Shown piece by piece: positions 25,387 through 34,420 of a stretch of 64,000 bases of DNA. The stretch is taken from NCBI GenBank assembly GCA_015257455.1, contig JABZKD010000001.1:1-64000 (forward strand), given 5' to 3'. This DNA is from Nanosynbacter sp. (GTDB taxonomy: Bacteria; Patescibacteriota; Saccharimonadia; Saccharimonadales; Saccharimonadaceae). How positions within the stretch are numbered: position 1 is the stretch's first letter; every line of letters begins with the position of its first letter. Below the pieces are notes generated by a model. The model saw only the letters and a program-made list of their open reading frames with translations. It did no database searches and had not been told where the DNA came from. The position numbers and the translations under genes are program-made.

Positions 25387-26628
25387 ATGCAACAATTTTT
25401 CACCGTTTTCAAATATGAATTTAAGAAAATCGTACTCAGCAAGGGCTATCTTATCTCCACTGGCATCATGGCCATCATTCTTGCCGGCGTTTTCTTCTTA
25501 CCTCAACTGATTTCCGACCTAAAACTTTTTAATTCCGACAATAATACTCCGGTCGCTCTAATTAAAACCGACTATACTAAATCCGAAACTCTTGTCCAGA
25601 CTATCCACGCCGCTCTCCCAGATTACGAAGTTAAGCTTACCGACAAGTCTACCGATGAGGCCAAACAAGAAGTCGTTAACGATAAGGCTAAATTCTTCAT
25701 CGAAGCCAACCACGACCTTACCGAGGTTACCGAATATTCCAAGATTGGTTTTAGTGAAGCCAGCGTTCGCGAGGTCCAATCCATCGATGCTATCGTCAAG
25801 AACCTACGTCAATCCGATCTACTTGCTGAGCAAAATCTCGCACCCGCCGCTATTGCCAAAGTCTTAAATCCTGATGTCAAAATCAATCTCGAAACCGTCA
25901 ATAAAAACGGCACCGCCTCTGTAATTTATACTTTCGTCCTCATTTACGCCCTCTACATGGCCATCACTTTTTATGGCTCTCACGTCATGAATAGTGTAGT
26001 CACCGAAAAAACCTCACGCGCCATGGAAGTTCTCGCCACCTCCGTCAAACCAAATGCTTTACTCTTTGGCAAAATCATTTCTACCAGCCTCGCCGGACTC
26101 ATCCAAATCGCCGCCATCATTATCGAGGCTTTCATTTGTGTGAAAATTTCTTCCGCCAATAATCCTAACTTCCCAGTCAACCAAATCATTTCCAATATCC
26201 CGACTCAAATTCTTGTCTACATGCTAATCTTCTTCTTACTCGGCTTCCTCATCTACTCTTTCCTCTATGGCGCCTTCGCTTCCACCGTCTCCAAGATCGA
26301 CGAACTCGGTTCTGCGGTCATGCCAGTCCAGATTATTATCATCTTCACTTTCTTTGTCACCATGTCTGCCATTAATTCAGGCAATGCTGATACTCCATTC
26401 AATGTCTTCCTCTCGTATTTCCCATTCACCGCACCAATGATGATGTTTACCCGCGCCATCATTTCCAATGTTTCTACCCTGGAAATTATCCTCTCGATTC
26501 TCGTTTTGATTATTAGCACTTACTTCATCGGCTGGCTTTCCGCCCGTATTTATCGCGTCGGTATCCTGATGTATGGTGAAAAGCCAAACTTTATCAAGCT
26601 CATGGGTGCTATTTTCAAGAAACAATAG
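25387..26628 (+). CDS. ABC-2 type transporter permease
   Basis: This is the membrane partner of the preceding ATPase. In 413 residues the first helix is at about 20-40 (YLISTGIMAIILAGVFFLP), followed by a large extracytoplasmic domain (about 45-185). Five further helices follow from GTASVIYTFVLIYALYMAIT to the end, the topology of NatB-like ABC-2 permeases. The conserved cytosolic VTEKTSRAMEVLATSVKP segment contacts the ATPase. The start at 25387 has AAGGGAAG upstream; an in-frame ATG at 25366 overlaps the ATPase gene and cannot be excluded. Confidence 0.9.
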   Translation: MQQFFTVFKYEFKKIVLSKGYLISTGIMAIILAGVFFLPQLISDLKLFNSDNNTPVALIKTDYTKSETLVQTIHAALPDYEVKLTDKSTDEAKQEVVNDKAKFFIEANHDLTEVTEYSKIGFSEASVREVQSIDAIVKNLRQSDLLAEQNLAPAAIAKVLNPDVKINLETVNKNGTASVIYTFVLIYALYMAITFYGSHVMNSVVTEKTSRAMEVLATSVKPNALLFGKIISTSLAGLIQIAAIIIEAFICVKISSANNPNFPVNQIISNIPTQILVYMLIFFLLGFLIYSFLYGAFASTVSKIDELGSAVMPVQIIIIFTFFVTMSAINSGNADTPFNVFLSYFPFTAPMMMFTRAIISNVSTLEIILSILVLIISTYFIGWLSARIYRVGILMYGEKPNFIKLMGAIFKKQ

Positions 26629-26643
26629 TATAATTAATTGGTC

Positions 26644-26719
26644 GGGGCATTAGTTCAGCTGATGGAACGCATCATTCGCATTGATGAGGTCGGGGGTTTG
26701 AATCCCCCATGCTCCACCA
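26644..26719 (+). tRNA. tRNA-Ala (anticodon CGC)
   Basis: Acceptor GGGGCAT/ATGCTCC, D stem GTTC/GAAC, anticodon stem CATCA/TGATG with loop TTCGCAT, T stem GGGGG/CCCCC with loop TTTGAAT, and an encoded CCA are all present. The anticodon CGC reads GCG alanine codons. It lies 15 bp after the permease stop. Confidence 0.95.
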
Positions 26720-26733
26720 AATAAGAATTTTTT

Positions 26734-26786
26734 AAGATACTTAAAATGGGTATCTTTTTTTAATCACCCATTTGGGTGATTTTTTC
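26734..26786 (+). terminator. Two tandem terminators after tRNA-Ala
   Basis: The first stem is AAGATAC/GTATCTT followed by T residues (26734-26760). The second is AATCACCC-ATTT-GGGTGATT followed by TTTT (26762-26786). Confidence 0.85.
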
Positions 26787-26817
26787 TTTCAAATGGGGAA
26801 CAAAAAAATAACATTAG

Positions 26818-26902
26818 TTGACAAACTAACCATATTTAGATTAGAATCCAATAAAAGAGACCATTCGCTAGGTTTTGTTCCTAGGACAAGAGGGTCTCTT
26901 TT
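26818..26902 (+). ncRNA. Candidate structured small RNA A
   Basis: TTGACA (26818-26823) and TAGAAT (26842-26847) are 18 bp apart and precede a single long hairpin at 26853-26902. The outer 10-bp stem is AAAAGAGACC/GGTCTCTTTT, and the inner stem CTAGG/CCTAG closes the loop TTTTGTT. The 3' side doubles as a terminator. It contains no open reading frame. Confidence 0.5.
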
Positions 26903-26916
26903 ATCTATATCTTTTA

Positions 26917-27032
26917 TTGACAAAATCCCAACCTAGCCATAATATATAACCAAAAGCTCGACCATCGTATGTTTTGGGCAGGGAGCTTTTTATCTCCCCC
27001 CCGTTATTGTTACGGGACTAGGGAGATTTTTT
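26917..27032 (+). ncRNA. Candidate structured small RNA B (two hairpins)
   Basis: TTGACA (26917-26922) and a TAATAT/CATAAT box at about 26938-26945 are followed by two hairpins. The first is AAAAGCTC/GAGCTTTT (26952-26990). The second has outer stem ATCTCCC/GGGAGAT (26992-27027) and inner stem CCCGT/ACGGG with loop TATTGTT, then TTTTT. Its inner loop resembles that of RNA A, TTTTGTT. The two RNAs fill the 26787-27071 gap. Confidence 0.5.
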
Positions 27033-27071
27033 CTACTTCAAATTCCAATTTACCTATATTACAATACATAC

Positions 27072-27395
27072 ATGAACCACAAACTCTTTATCGCGAAACT
27101 TGATTTTAAGCCAGAGCTAAATCGCCACCAAGATCTTTCAATTTTATTATCAAAAGATCATCTTCTTCCCACGGCAAAATCGCTCACCAAATTCCGTGAA
27201 ATCTTCAACAATCAACCCAAACTCAGAAAAATTTTTTTCGAAACCCCAGACTCCAAATATTATTTTGCAATCATCACCCCAAATCAGATTCCAAAAAATT
27301 ACTATTACATAAAATTTTCAAACCTTTCCGAAAACTCCACCCCAGATTACGAAGTCATTCTTAGGGCTATCAAAATCCTCGGCTACCAATTTTAG
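27072..27395 (+). CDS. Hypothetical protein, 107 aa
   Basis: This small basic protein of mixed alpha/beta character starts MNHKLFIAKLDFKPELNRHQ and contains YYFAIITPNQIPKNYYYIKF. There is no signal peptide or membrane helix and I do not recognise the family. A TATATTACAAT region ends a few bases before the ATG and there is no Shine-Dalgarno, as for other probable leaderless genes here. It precedes another small unknown gene and trpS, all in the same direction, but each has its own TATAAT-like box, so they need not form an operon. Confidence 0.6.
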   Translation: MNHKLFIAKLDFKPELNRHQDLSILLSKDHLLPTAKSLTKFREIFNNQPKLRKIFFETPDSKYYFAIITPNQIPKNYYYIKFSNLSENSTPDYEVILRAIKILGYQF

Positions 27396-27441
27396 TTATA
27401 AGATAATCACTTAAATTCAGATAAAGACTTATAATATGACC

Positions 27442-27846
27442 ATGATATTCTACACCAAATCACAAAAAGCCAACTATACCCATATTCATGCTTATGCTTT
27501 TTATGATTTATTTTTAAGTGAACTAAAAAGACAAAATCTGACGGATCCTGATTTTCAAATTAACGTCGATATCGATGGCAATGTCACTACCTGGACCCTA
27601 GACACCACAAATTCAAAAATCCAAAATCTTCTCCAAAATCTAATAACCCACACCAGCTTCACCAACCATCAAACTAGTGACGCTATTGCTAAAATTTGCC
27701 ATAAAAACATTTTCAAGGCACATCTCAAAAATTCCAGTCTTTTAAAATCCGAACTGAATCGCATTAAATTTCAAGTTCAAAAACCAGAAATTACCGACGA
27801 CTCCCTAACTTCAGACGCTATAGACTTCATCAAACCTCGCACCTAA
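27442..27846 (+). CDS. Hypothetical protein, 134 aa
   Basis: The protein begins MIFYTKSQKANYTHIHAYAF and is rich in Asn, Thr and Lys. I do not recognise it. Two ATG codons lie 6 bp apart (27436 and 27442). TATAAT occupies 27430-27435 and directly abuts the first, so a leaderless transcript would start at the second; I therefore choose 27442. No membrane segment or motif is visible. Its stop is 27 bp before trpS, which has its own TATAAT box. Confidence 0.6.
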   Translation: MIFYTKSQKANYTHIHAYAFYDLFLSELKRQNLTDPDFQINVDIDGNVTTWTLDTTNSKIQNLLQNLITHTSFTNHQTSDAIAKICHKNIFKAHLKNSSLLKSELNRIKFQVQKPEITDDSLTSDAIDFIKPRT

Positions 27847-27873
27847 CCCAAAAAATCCTGCTATAATAGATGT

Positions 27874-28896
27874 ATGAAAACAATCTTGACCGGCATTCGC
27901 ATTAATTCCGACCTCACCCTCGGCAATTTTCTTGGCGCCATGCTTCCGATGGTTCGCCTTGCCAATCAATACTCTAGCACTCATCACGTCAATATTTTTG
28001 TCCCAGACCTCCACTCTATCATCAGTGAGACCGATGGCGATCTTCAATCCAATATGCTCCGCACTATCCGTTATTATCTCGCCGCCGGCCTCGAATTAAG
28101 CGAAAATGTGCATTTTTATCGCCAATCTTACGTGCCAGCCCACACCGAACTCGCTTGGATTTTGAATTGCCATACCTCTATGGGTGAAGCTCTCCGCATG
28201 ACTCAATACAAGGACAAGAGCCATGACGGCAATCTTTCCACCAATGTCGGGATTTTTGATTATCCAATTCTCATGGCCGCCGATATCCTACTTTATAGCG
28301 CCAATTACGTGCCAGTCGGGGAAGATCAATTCCAGCACATCGAACTCACCCGTAATATCGCCGAACGCTTCAATCATAAATACGGTGAAATTTTCACCAT
28401 TCCTGAAAATACCGAAAACCAGGTCAAATTCATGTACGGAGACACTCAATCTTTCGCTCTTCGTATTCGCGACCTGATGAATCCAGAGAAAAAAATGAGC
28501 AAATCCGCCGATTCCGACAATAGCAAAATTATGCTCGCCGATTTGCCAGAACGCATTCGCAAAAAAATCATGTCCGCCACTACTGATTCACTTGCTAATA
28601 TTAATTTTGATTTCAAAACCCAGCCAGGTATCTCCAACCTCTTGCAAATCCTTGCCGCCATTACCGACACTCCACTTCATGACCTCATTTCTTCCTGGGA
28701 ACACCGCTCGCAATATGGTGAACTTAAAAAACTCGTTGCCGAACGTCTGGTCGAGCACATTTCAAATTTCCAAGCCAAGGTCCATAACATCACCGATAAA
28801 GAAATTTATCAGTTACTTGAGGAAGGCGAAAAATACGCCAATCAAGTCGCCAACCAAAAACTCCTCGAAGTCCAAAAAGCCGTCGGCCTACGCTAA
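27874..28896 (+). CDS. trpS: Tryptophanyl-tRNA synthetase
   Basis: TrpS is a class I aminoacyl-tRNA synthetase that charges tRNA-Trp. The 340-residue protein has the HIGH-equivalent segment INSDLTLGNFLGAM near the N-terminus, IFVPDLHSI, the tryptophan-pocket region YPILMAADILLYSANYVPVG followed by QFQHIELTRN, and the KMSKS loop as PEKKMSKSADS. The length is close to the family norm. TATAAT ends 6 nt before the ATG and no ribosome site is visible, so translation is probably leaderless. Confidence 0.96.
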   Translation: MKTILTGIRINSDLTLGNFLGAMLPMVRLANQYSSTHHVNIFVPDLHSIISETDGDLQSNMLRTIRYYLAAGLELSENVHFYRQSYVPAHTELAWILNCHTSMGEALRMTQYKDKSHDGNLSTNVGIFDYPILMAADILLYSANYVPVGEDQFQHIELTRNIAERFNHKYGEIFTIPENTENQVKFMYGDTQSFALRIRDLMNPEKKMSKSADSDNSKIMLADLPERIRKKIMSATTDSLANINFDFKTQPGISNLLQILAAITDTPLHDLISSWEHRSQYGELKKLVAERLVEHISNFQAKVHNITDKEIYQLLEEGEKYANQVANQKLLEVQKAVGLR

Positions 28897-28979
28897 ATAT
28901 TTTAAAATTCAACGCATCATGCAACATTAAAGCATTTTAAAATTCCAAAACCTCAACCTGTATTAATTAAGGAGAAAAA

Positions 28980-29501
28980 ATGAGTCGAGAACTAGAATTA
29001 GAACTTACATTCCTTGCCAAAGAAATTCCAGAGGGAATTAAAGACACTATTCCGACTCGTATTACCGATGTTTATATTCCTGACACTGCCGAGCACTCGC
29101 ATCTCCGCCTAAGAAAACGTGGTAATCTATATGAAATTACCAAGAAAACTCCCGTCAAAGATGGTGATGCTTCTGAGCAAATCGAACAAACCATACCTCT
29201 TACAAAAGATGAGTTCGAAGCTCTCATCGACTGTAGCCAGAAACGCGTTTCTAAAGATCGTTACAATATTATAATCGAGGATCATAATGCGGAAGTAGAT
29301 ATTTTTCAAGACCAACTTAAAGGTTTAGTCCTAATTGACTTTGAATTCAAAACTATTTCCGAAAAATCCTCCTTCAAGACACCGAGTATCACCTTAGCTG
29401 ATGTCACCCAAGAAAGTTTTACCGCCGGCGGCGTCCTAGCTGGCAAATCTTACCAAGACATCGAACCAGAATTAGCGCGTTTCAATTACCAAAAACTATA
29501 A
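28980..29501 (+). CDS. CYTH domain protein
   Basis: CYTH proteins form a tunnel-shaped beta barrel that binds triphosphates, and include thiamine triphosphatases, inorganic triphosphatases and class IV adenylate cyclases. The 173-residue protein starts with the signature ELELEL-type strand (MSRELELELTF). It continues with alternating charged strands: HLRLRKRGNLYEITKKTP, EQIEQTIPLTKDEFEAL, NAEVDIFQDQLKGLVLIDFEF. These supply the Glu, Arg and Lys residues of the tunnel. AAGGAGAAAAA precedes the ATG. The most likely activity is hydrolysis of a triphosphate; the exact substrate is unknown. Confidence 0.85.
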   Translation: MSRELELELTFLAKEIPEGIKDTIPTRITDVYIPDTAEHSHLRLRKRGNLYEITKKTPVKDGDASEQIEQTIPLTKDEFEALIDCSQKRVSKDRYNIIIEDHNAEVDIFQDQLKGLVLIDFEFKTISEKSSFKTPSITLADVTQESFTAGGVLAGKSYQDIEPELARFNYQKL

Positions 29502-29515
29502 AAACTCATAGATAT

Positions 29516-29827
29516 ATGTATTTATCGAAATCAGAACGAGAAAAAATCATTGCCGCGTATGACTGTGAAGGTCTCGTAGAAAGCGATCATTATCAAGTTG
29601 AACCTGATACCTGGGTCTATCTTTTTCGCGATAAAAATGAGAAAAAATATGTCTTAATTGATGCCGACTATCTCGATTTTGATTTCGAAGTCTATCCACA
29701 TCTTTTAAAATTCAATGATGGCGAGTTTATAAAACTCGAATTCGTTCTTCAACGTGAAGTACCAGTCAAAAACAGTGCTTCAAAAGAACAAACATCCGGT
29801 ACACTTTTATTTGAATATACCGACTAA
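29516..29827 (+). CDS. Hypothetical protein, 103 aa
   Basis: This small acidic protein starts MYLSKSEREKIIAAYDCEG and shows alternating strands such as TWVYLFRDKNEKKYVLIDADYL. I do not recognise it. It begins 14 bp after the CYTH gene, so the two are probably cotranscribed, and it may act with that protein, although this is inference from position only. No signal peptide or membrane segment is visible. Confidence 0.6.
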   Translation: MYLSKSEREKIIAAYDCEGLVESDHYQVEPDTWVYLFRDKNEKKYVLIDADYLDFDFEVYPHLLKFNDGEFIKLEFVLQREVPVKNSASKEQTSGTLLFEYTD

Positions 29828-29938
29828 AATCTTCTCATTACATCCATTAAGTCTACAATTTTACTAACAGGCCCAAGAACAATTGATATCCTCTTTATTG
29901 CTTAGTGTTGCACTTGAGATGTTAGTTCAGGATTATTA

Positions 29939-29967
29939 TTGACATATAACCATAAATGTTATATAAT
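29939..29967 (+). promoter_or_regulatory. Consensus promoter of the 307-aa exported protein
   Basis: TTGACA (29939-29944) and TATAAT (29962-29967) are exactly 17 bp apart, a full consensus. The leader of about 78 nt that follows contains the hairpin listed at 30005-30036. Confidence 0.85.
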
Positions 29968-30004
29968 GTCGGCAGATTTGGTATACCCCGAATAACTTAC
30001 ACTT

Positions 30005-30036
30005 GCTATTCTGGTCATACCAGGATAGCCCTTTTT
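30005..30036 (+). promoter_or_regulatory. Terminator-like hairpin in the 5' leader
   Basis: The 10-bp stem GCTATTCTGG/CCAGGATAGC (one G-U pair) with loop TCATA is followed by CCTTTTT, only 6 nt before the AGAGGTG ribosome site. It has the form of a transcription attenuator. Confidence 0.65.
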
Positions 30037-30051
30037 AGAAAGAGGTGAATT

Positions 30052-30975
30052 ATGATTAAAAAAAGTATTGTAGCAATGTTGGCTGTAGCAGTTTTATCTT
30101 TATCAACTGTGAATGCATTTGCCGCTGAGGCTGGTGTTTTGGGTTTGAAGCCCAGTGCCAACCAAAGCGGACAAAGCTCCACCGATACTACTGCGAACAA
30201 GGAAGTTCAAAGTGATATTCAGTACGATACTGGCAAATACCAGTATCCCGCGCAGCAGCTAATCGCTGAAGGTCGCCAATTCAACAGATATAACTGGCGT
30301 CTCTACCAGCGTTTCGCTGACGGGCAGTTCACATATGTGGACTGGGCAAGAGATAATGGCTTTGTTGCAGATGAGCTCTCTGATAATAACAGCTCGATTG
30401 AAAACAATGTTTTTATAAGTCATTTTAATCTCAAAGATTGGAATAACCCATACCTAAATGGGCCATTCACATGGGATGATACTGGAAAAAAAGAATTTTC
30501 AACAGATAATCGCATAGTATTTAGAAAAAAAGTTTCCGACGAATCCATCATGAAAGACCGGACACTGACTCCACGAGTAAGCATTGAAGTAGCATTTGAC
30601 CCACAAGGTTGCTGGGAAGAGCATAACGAAATCTATACTCCTATGTATTTCATGAATGGCTATTGGCATAAACATGCAACATTTAATGAGAAATGGTGGA
30701 TCGATGCCAAAGAGGCTTCATTTATTACCAAAGAGGGTGTTAATTGGTGGAATGAAAATATCGCGCATCCAAAAGATCCTATCCAGCTCTACTATCCAGA
30801 AAGACCCGACCTAAAGCTCTATATCTCTGGTTTTAATATGGATAGAGTAGCATTACACTGTCATTACATCAATAACGTCTATACCGATGATAATCCCAAC
30901 TTAATCGCCGAAAGAGCTAAAAAGCTTCAAGAGTTCTATTTCAGTCTGCCTGAATTCATTAATACTACCATCTAA
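30052..30975 (+). CDS. Exported protein of unknown function, 307 aa
   Basis: A clear signal peptide is present: basic MIKKS, hydrophobic core IVAMLAVAVLSLSTVNAFA, and cleavage likely after AFA at about residue 24. The mature protein is rich in aromatic residues (Tyr, Trp, Phe) and looks like a globular beta-rich extracellular domain. I recognise no family. The gene has the strongest promoter motif in the window and a leader attenuator-like hairpin, so expression may be high and regulated. It precedes the 1075-residue surface protein but is separated from it by a terminator. Confidence 0.8.
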   Translation: MIKKSIVAMLAVAVLSLSTVNAFAAEAGVLGLKPSANQSGQSSTDTTANKEVQSDIQYDTGKYQYPAQQLIAEGRQFNRYNWRLYQRFADGQFTYVDWARDNGFVADELSDNNSSIENNVFISHFNLKDWNNPYLNGPFTWDDTGKKEFSTDNRIVFRKKVSDESIMKDRTLTPRVSIEVAFDPQGCWEEHNEIYTPMYFMNGYWHKHATFNEKWWIDAKEASFITKEGVNWWNENIAHPKDPIQLYYPERPDLKLYISGFNMDRVALHCHYINNVYTDDNPNLIAERAKKLQEFYFSLPEFINTTI

Positions 30976-31007
30976 GTTTCTTAAATCACTTCTTCAAATT
31001 CTATATA

Positions 31008-31037
31008 AAAACCATCTCCAAATGAGGTGGTTTTTTC
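31008..31037 (+). terminator. Rho-independent terminator
   Basis: The stem AACCATCTC/GAGGTGGTT (one G-U pair) is followed by TTTT and separates the two exported-protein genes. Confidence 0.8.
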
Positions 31038-31063
31038 TATTCTTTTTATGCTAAAATAAAATC

Positions 31064-34000
31064 ATGAAACGTGTCATGGGTCAGAAAAACTTCTTTATTA
31101 AGCATAAAGTAGGGTGCTTATTCACTCTGCTATTTTTATTTGTTATTGAATTCTCTTTAGTCAAATTTCTTCCCATTTATGCCGTAACCAAACCTGGAGC
31201 CCCAGGTAAGAGTGAAGGTGGTACCGGCGATAAATCTGGCGATTGTTCCGGTACAATTTGTTACAGCATGTTTAAACCCTACGCCGGAGTCTCATGGGTA
31301 CTATATAACTTCGATAAGATGGGTATTGACAAGAATAACCGCGATCATATTCCGTATTCGCGATTCTTAACCAATACGGATCCGACTTATCCCACTAATA
31401 ACTCTCCAACTAAACTTAAAGCTGGCGATAACGAAGTTTATGGTTGTGGCAAAAGTTCTGGTGTCTATATTTTTGTCTATAATTTTTATAATAAAAATAC
31501 TAAGGAAGCTACCGGAGCCGCTGCATTACCCTTGTACTACAAAAATTACCTAAAACATAAGTCTAGTGCAAACTATAATGTCATGCGCGGAAAAGGCAAC
31601 CGTAAGAAAGATGATGAAGTTATGGATAACTACACATACAAAGATCGCAACGGAACGGCTGATCCGATTGAAGTTGAAAAATGGAACCGCGGTGAATTTT
31701 CTTGGTTCTGTACCAGAGACACCATCATTGATGAAGATGACGATAAAAACAAACCAGAACCCCCATCCACAGCTACCAACACCACCTGTAGTCAGATTTC
31801 TGGAGTTGAAGGAATGTATTACAAGGGAACTACCGGCGCAGATACTGGCGTAATTAACCATTCCTACACTGGCTCCTTAGGTCATAATTCTTGGCAAAAA
31901 AATCTCAAAGGTAAAAATTTCGTCCTCGCAAGACCGGGCGATCGTGTGCAATTTTATGAAACTTTTTGTTTTCCAGTTCAACAAGTCGGACGGCAAACCA
32001 AAAATCAGCAAGTCAAATACGCCGAAGCTCCACCAGCTAGTCAATTCGAGATTTTTGCCGAAAAAAATGGCGGCAGAAATAACAATTATCTTTTTGGTGA
32101 TTCACCAGTTCACGATGGACAGATTCACTCCATCAATAATAGTAGCGCAAGACCAGTAACCGGAAGTGGCATTACCGCCGAAGATTATGGATTCACCGCA
32201 CTTTCGCCTACCCAAAAAGCTTCCTCTAACTATTCCTGTGATACTCGTTATTATAAAATCAATACACCTAAACTTACAGTTGGCTATCAAATACCTGGAT
32301 TCCTCGATTATCAATCCGGTTGTGATTCTGCCGCCAAGACTGGGAACACCACGGAAGTTGGCACTGTAATTTCTCAAGGTATTCGCTATAACAATCTTCG
32401 TGCTTGGTATCATGAATACACCACCTGGGAAAAAGAAAATAAACAAGTCAACCATTATCAAAATGATTCCTATGAAAGTGCTGTAGATGGCGGGAGTTTG
32501 GGTTCGTGGGGTCATCAGACAAATCTCAAAAAAAGGAGACCTGTACCCGGCTCGAAATGTACGCCAACCCCTAATGGATGCAGTAGGCCAAAAGAAGATT
32601 ATTATATTAGAAAATACATTGACGATACCGTCTCCACCCGCTCCGACGGCCAAGATACCTACCTTGAGAAAAAATCCTCTGTCTACACCCCATATAATTT
32701 CAATACTTCTATCCATAGCTATATCGAATCTTCCGAAGGCGGTGTTGGTTTTATCGGTAATAAAATCAATATTAGCGCCAATTACGGCGTCACCCCACGT
32801 ACTAATGAACTAATTTCTAAAACCCCATACGCTACCCATACTCGCCCTGATCAAACCGTCAAAATTTACGAAATGATCGTCGATGAGAATTATCCAGAAT
32901 CTAGGCTTCAAGAAGAAACTCGCGCCAGTAATACTATCTGTAGTGGCACCGAACAATGTAATCTAGTCGACGAATTTTCAAGAATCATAAACACAAGCGG
33001 TAATTTTTCCGGTGAAAAAAATAATACTGAGTTATACGAACGTACCATCCCAGACAATCTCCCTGGCGCTGGCCTTGGTAAAAAATATTGCACCCGCTCT
33101 GTCATCTGGCCAGCCGCTTCTCACGACTCAGCCGAAAATACCATTGAAAATAACACCAGTGGCTCCGCGATGAATGGCGGCAATAATCAATATCATATTT
33201 CCGCTGCCTCCTGCGTCACACTTGCCAAGAAGCCAAATTTCCAAGTTCTCGGTGGCGGAATTTACACCAATGGCTCCATTATCACCTCAGTTTCCAACAA
33301 AGCCGTCGGTGGTGGTCTCGGCGCCTACCCATCTACTGCCACCAAACTTTTCGGTTCTTGGACGGAATTTGGTGCACTAGCTGCTGGCAAGGTCAACGGT
33401 TTTGGCACTGGCGCTATTCAAGGCTACGAAGAAAATTACAACTTCAATCTGCCAAATGGTGGCGCAGATTCCGCAAGCAACCAAATCGCCTTAAGTCCAC
33501 TCACAGTTTCGAACGATAATAAATCTGGCGAATCTGGCGTCTCTCGCATCGGCTCCGCCGTCCTCGCCCGCCTCAAGGCCCGCTTCCGCGACACCATCAT
33601 CCGAAATTCTAGCAATACCATCACTAGTCTCACTTCTAATGAAACTTCCGCAAAGAACTATCTCGGTCTCTCCCAGCTCTACCACCAGGGAGACACCAGT
33701 CTCAGCGCCATGAATAGTACCGCTAATTTCTATCAATTCGATCGTGGCGGCAACCTCATTGCGAGAAGCAACACTACCGGCCAAAAACTCATGAACACCC
33801 TGGCTATGTATGTAGACGGCACCCTTACCATTGATCGCAACATCAATATCGCCCATGAAACCTACAACGCCGTGGACGACTTCCCACAGGTCCTCATTTT
33901 CGCCAAAAAAATCAACATCACCAGCAACGTCACTAACATCGATGCCTGGCTAATCCTCGACGAAGATTATGGCGACAATCAAATCGACACCTGTTCCGAT

Positions 34001-34291
34001 AATCATTACCCGAACGCCCTCTCTTGTAACGAAACTCTCACCATCACCGGCCCAGTTTTTGCTAGAAAACTTATTCTTAACCGCACCGCTGGCTCCCACA
34101 CTGGTGGCGGCCGTGCTGGCACCCACCCACTTCAAACCGGACCGACCGGCACATACTACGCCGAAGGCTCCATCCACCCTGCCGAAATCTTCACCCTCCG
34201 CGCCGATGCCTACTTCTGGGCCTACCGCCAATCCCTCAGCGGTGGCCAAGCCTACACGGTCTACTCTCGTGAAATCGCGCCGAGGTATTAG
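31064..34291 (+). CDS. Large surface/secreted protein, 1075 aa
   Basis: This very long protein has one N-terminal hydrophobic segment (about residues 14-40, signal peptide or anchor) and then a polar region rich in Asn, Ser, Thr, Gly and Tyr with about 20 scattered cysteines that may form disulfides. No LPXTG motif and no C-terminal membrane helix is visible. Residues about 900-1000 (LAMYVDGTLTIDRNINIAHE, then INITSNVTNIDAWLIL) look like a beta-helix or adhesin-type fold. TAAAAT ends 6 nt before the ATG. It may mediate contact with a host bacterium, but I cannot name a family. Confidence 0.85.
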   Translation: MKRVMGQKNFFIKHKVGCLFTLLFLFVIEFSLVKFLPIYAVTKPGAPGKSEGGTGDKSGDCSGTICYSMFKPYAGVSWVLYNFDKMGIDKNNRDHIPYSRFLTNTDPTYPTNNSPTKLKAGDNEVYGCGKSSGVYIFVYNFYNKNTKEATGAAALPLYYKNYLKHKSSANYNVMRGKGNRKKDDEVMDNYTYKDRNGTADPIEVEKWNRGEFSWFCTRDTIIDEDDDKNKPEPPSTATNTTCSQISGVEGMYYKGTTGADTGVINHSYTGSLGHNSWQKNLKGKNFVLARPGDRVQFYETFCFPVQQVGRQTKNQQVKYAEAPPASQFEIFAEKNGGRNNNYLFGDSPVHDGQIHSINNSSARPVTGSGITAEDYGFTALSPTQKASSNYSCDTRYYKINTPKLTVGYQIPGFLDYQSGCDSAAKTGNTTEVGTVISQGIRYNNLRAWYHEYTTWEKENKQVNHYQNDSYESAVDGGSLGSWGHQTNLKKRRPVPGSKCTPTPNGCSRPKEDYYIRKYIDDTVSTRSDGQDTYLEKKSSVYTPYNFNTSIHSYIESSEGGVGFIGNKINISANYGVTPRTNELISKTPYATHTRPDQTVKIYEMIVDENYPESRLQEETRASNTICSGTEQCNLVDEFSRIINTSGNFSGEKNNTELYERTIPDNLPGAGLGKKYCTRSVIWPAASHDSAENTIENNTSGSAMNGGNNQYHISAASCVTLAKKPNFQVLGGGIYTNGSIITSVSNKAVGGGLGAYPSTATKLFGSWTEFGALAAGKVNGFGTGAIQGYEENYNFNLPNGGADSASNQIALSPLTVSNDNKSGESGVSRIGSAVLARLKARFRDTIIRNSSNTITSLTSNETSAKNYLGLSQLYHQGDTSLSAMNSTANFYQFDRGGNLIARSNTTGQKLMNTLAMYVDGTLTIDRNINIAHETYNAVDDFPQVLIFAKKINITSNVTNIDAWLILDEDYGDNQIDTCSDNHYPNALSCNETLTITGPVFARKLILNRTAGSHTGGGRAGTHPLQTGPTGTYYAEGSIHPAEIFTLRADAYFWAYRQSLSGGQAYTVYSREIAPRY

Positions 34292-34420
34292 AACGCCCAA
34301 TACACCCCTCACAGCACCTCAAAGATATTCGCCCACCATGCATACACAAGATCACTCCACGATATTAAAATCCGGATTTTTCTCTATACAAAATCCATAA
34401 ATTATGTCATAATATATAGA

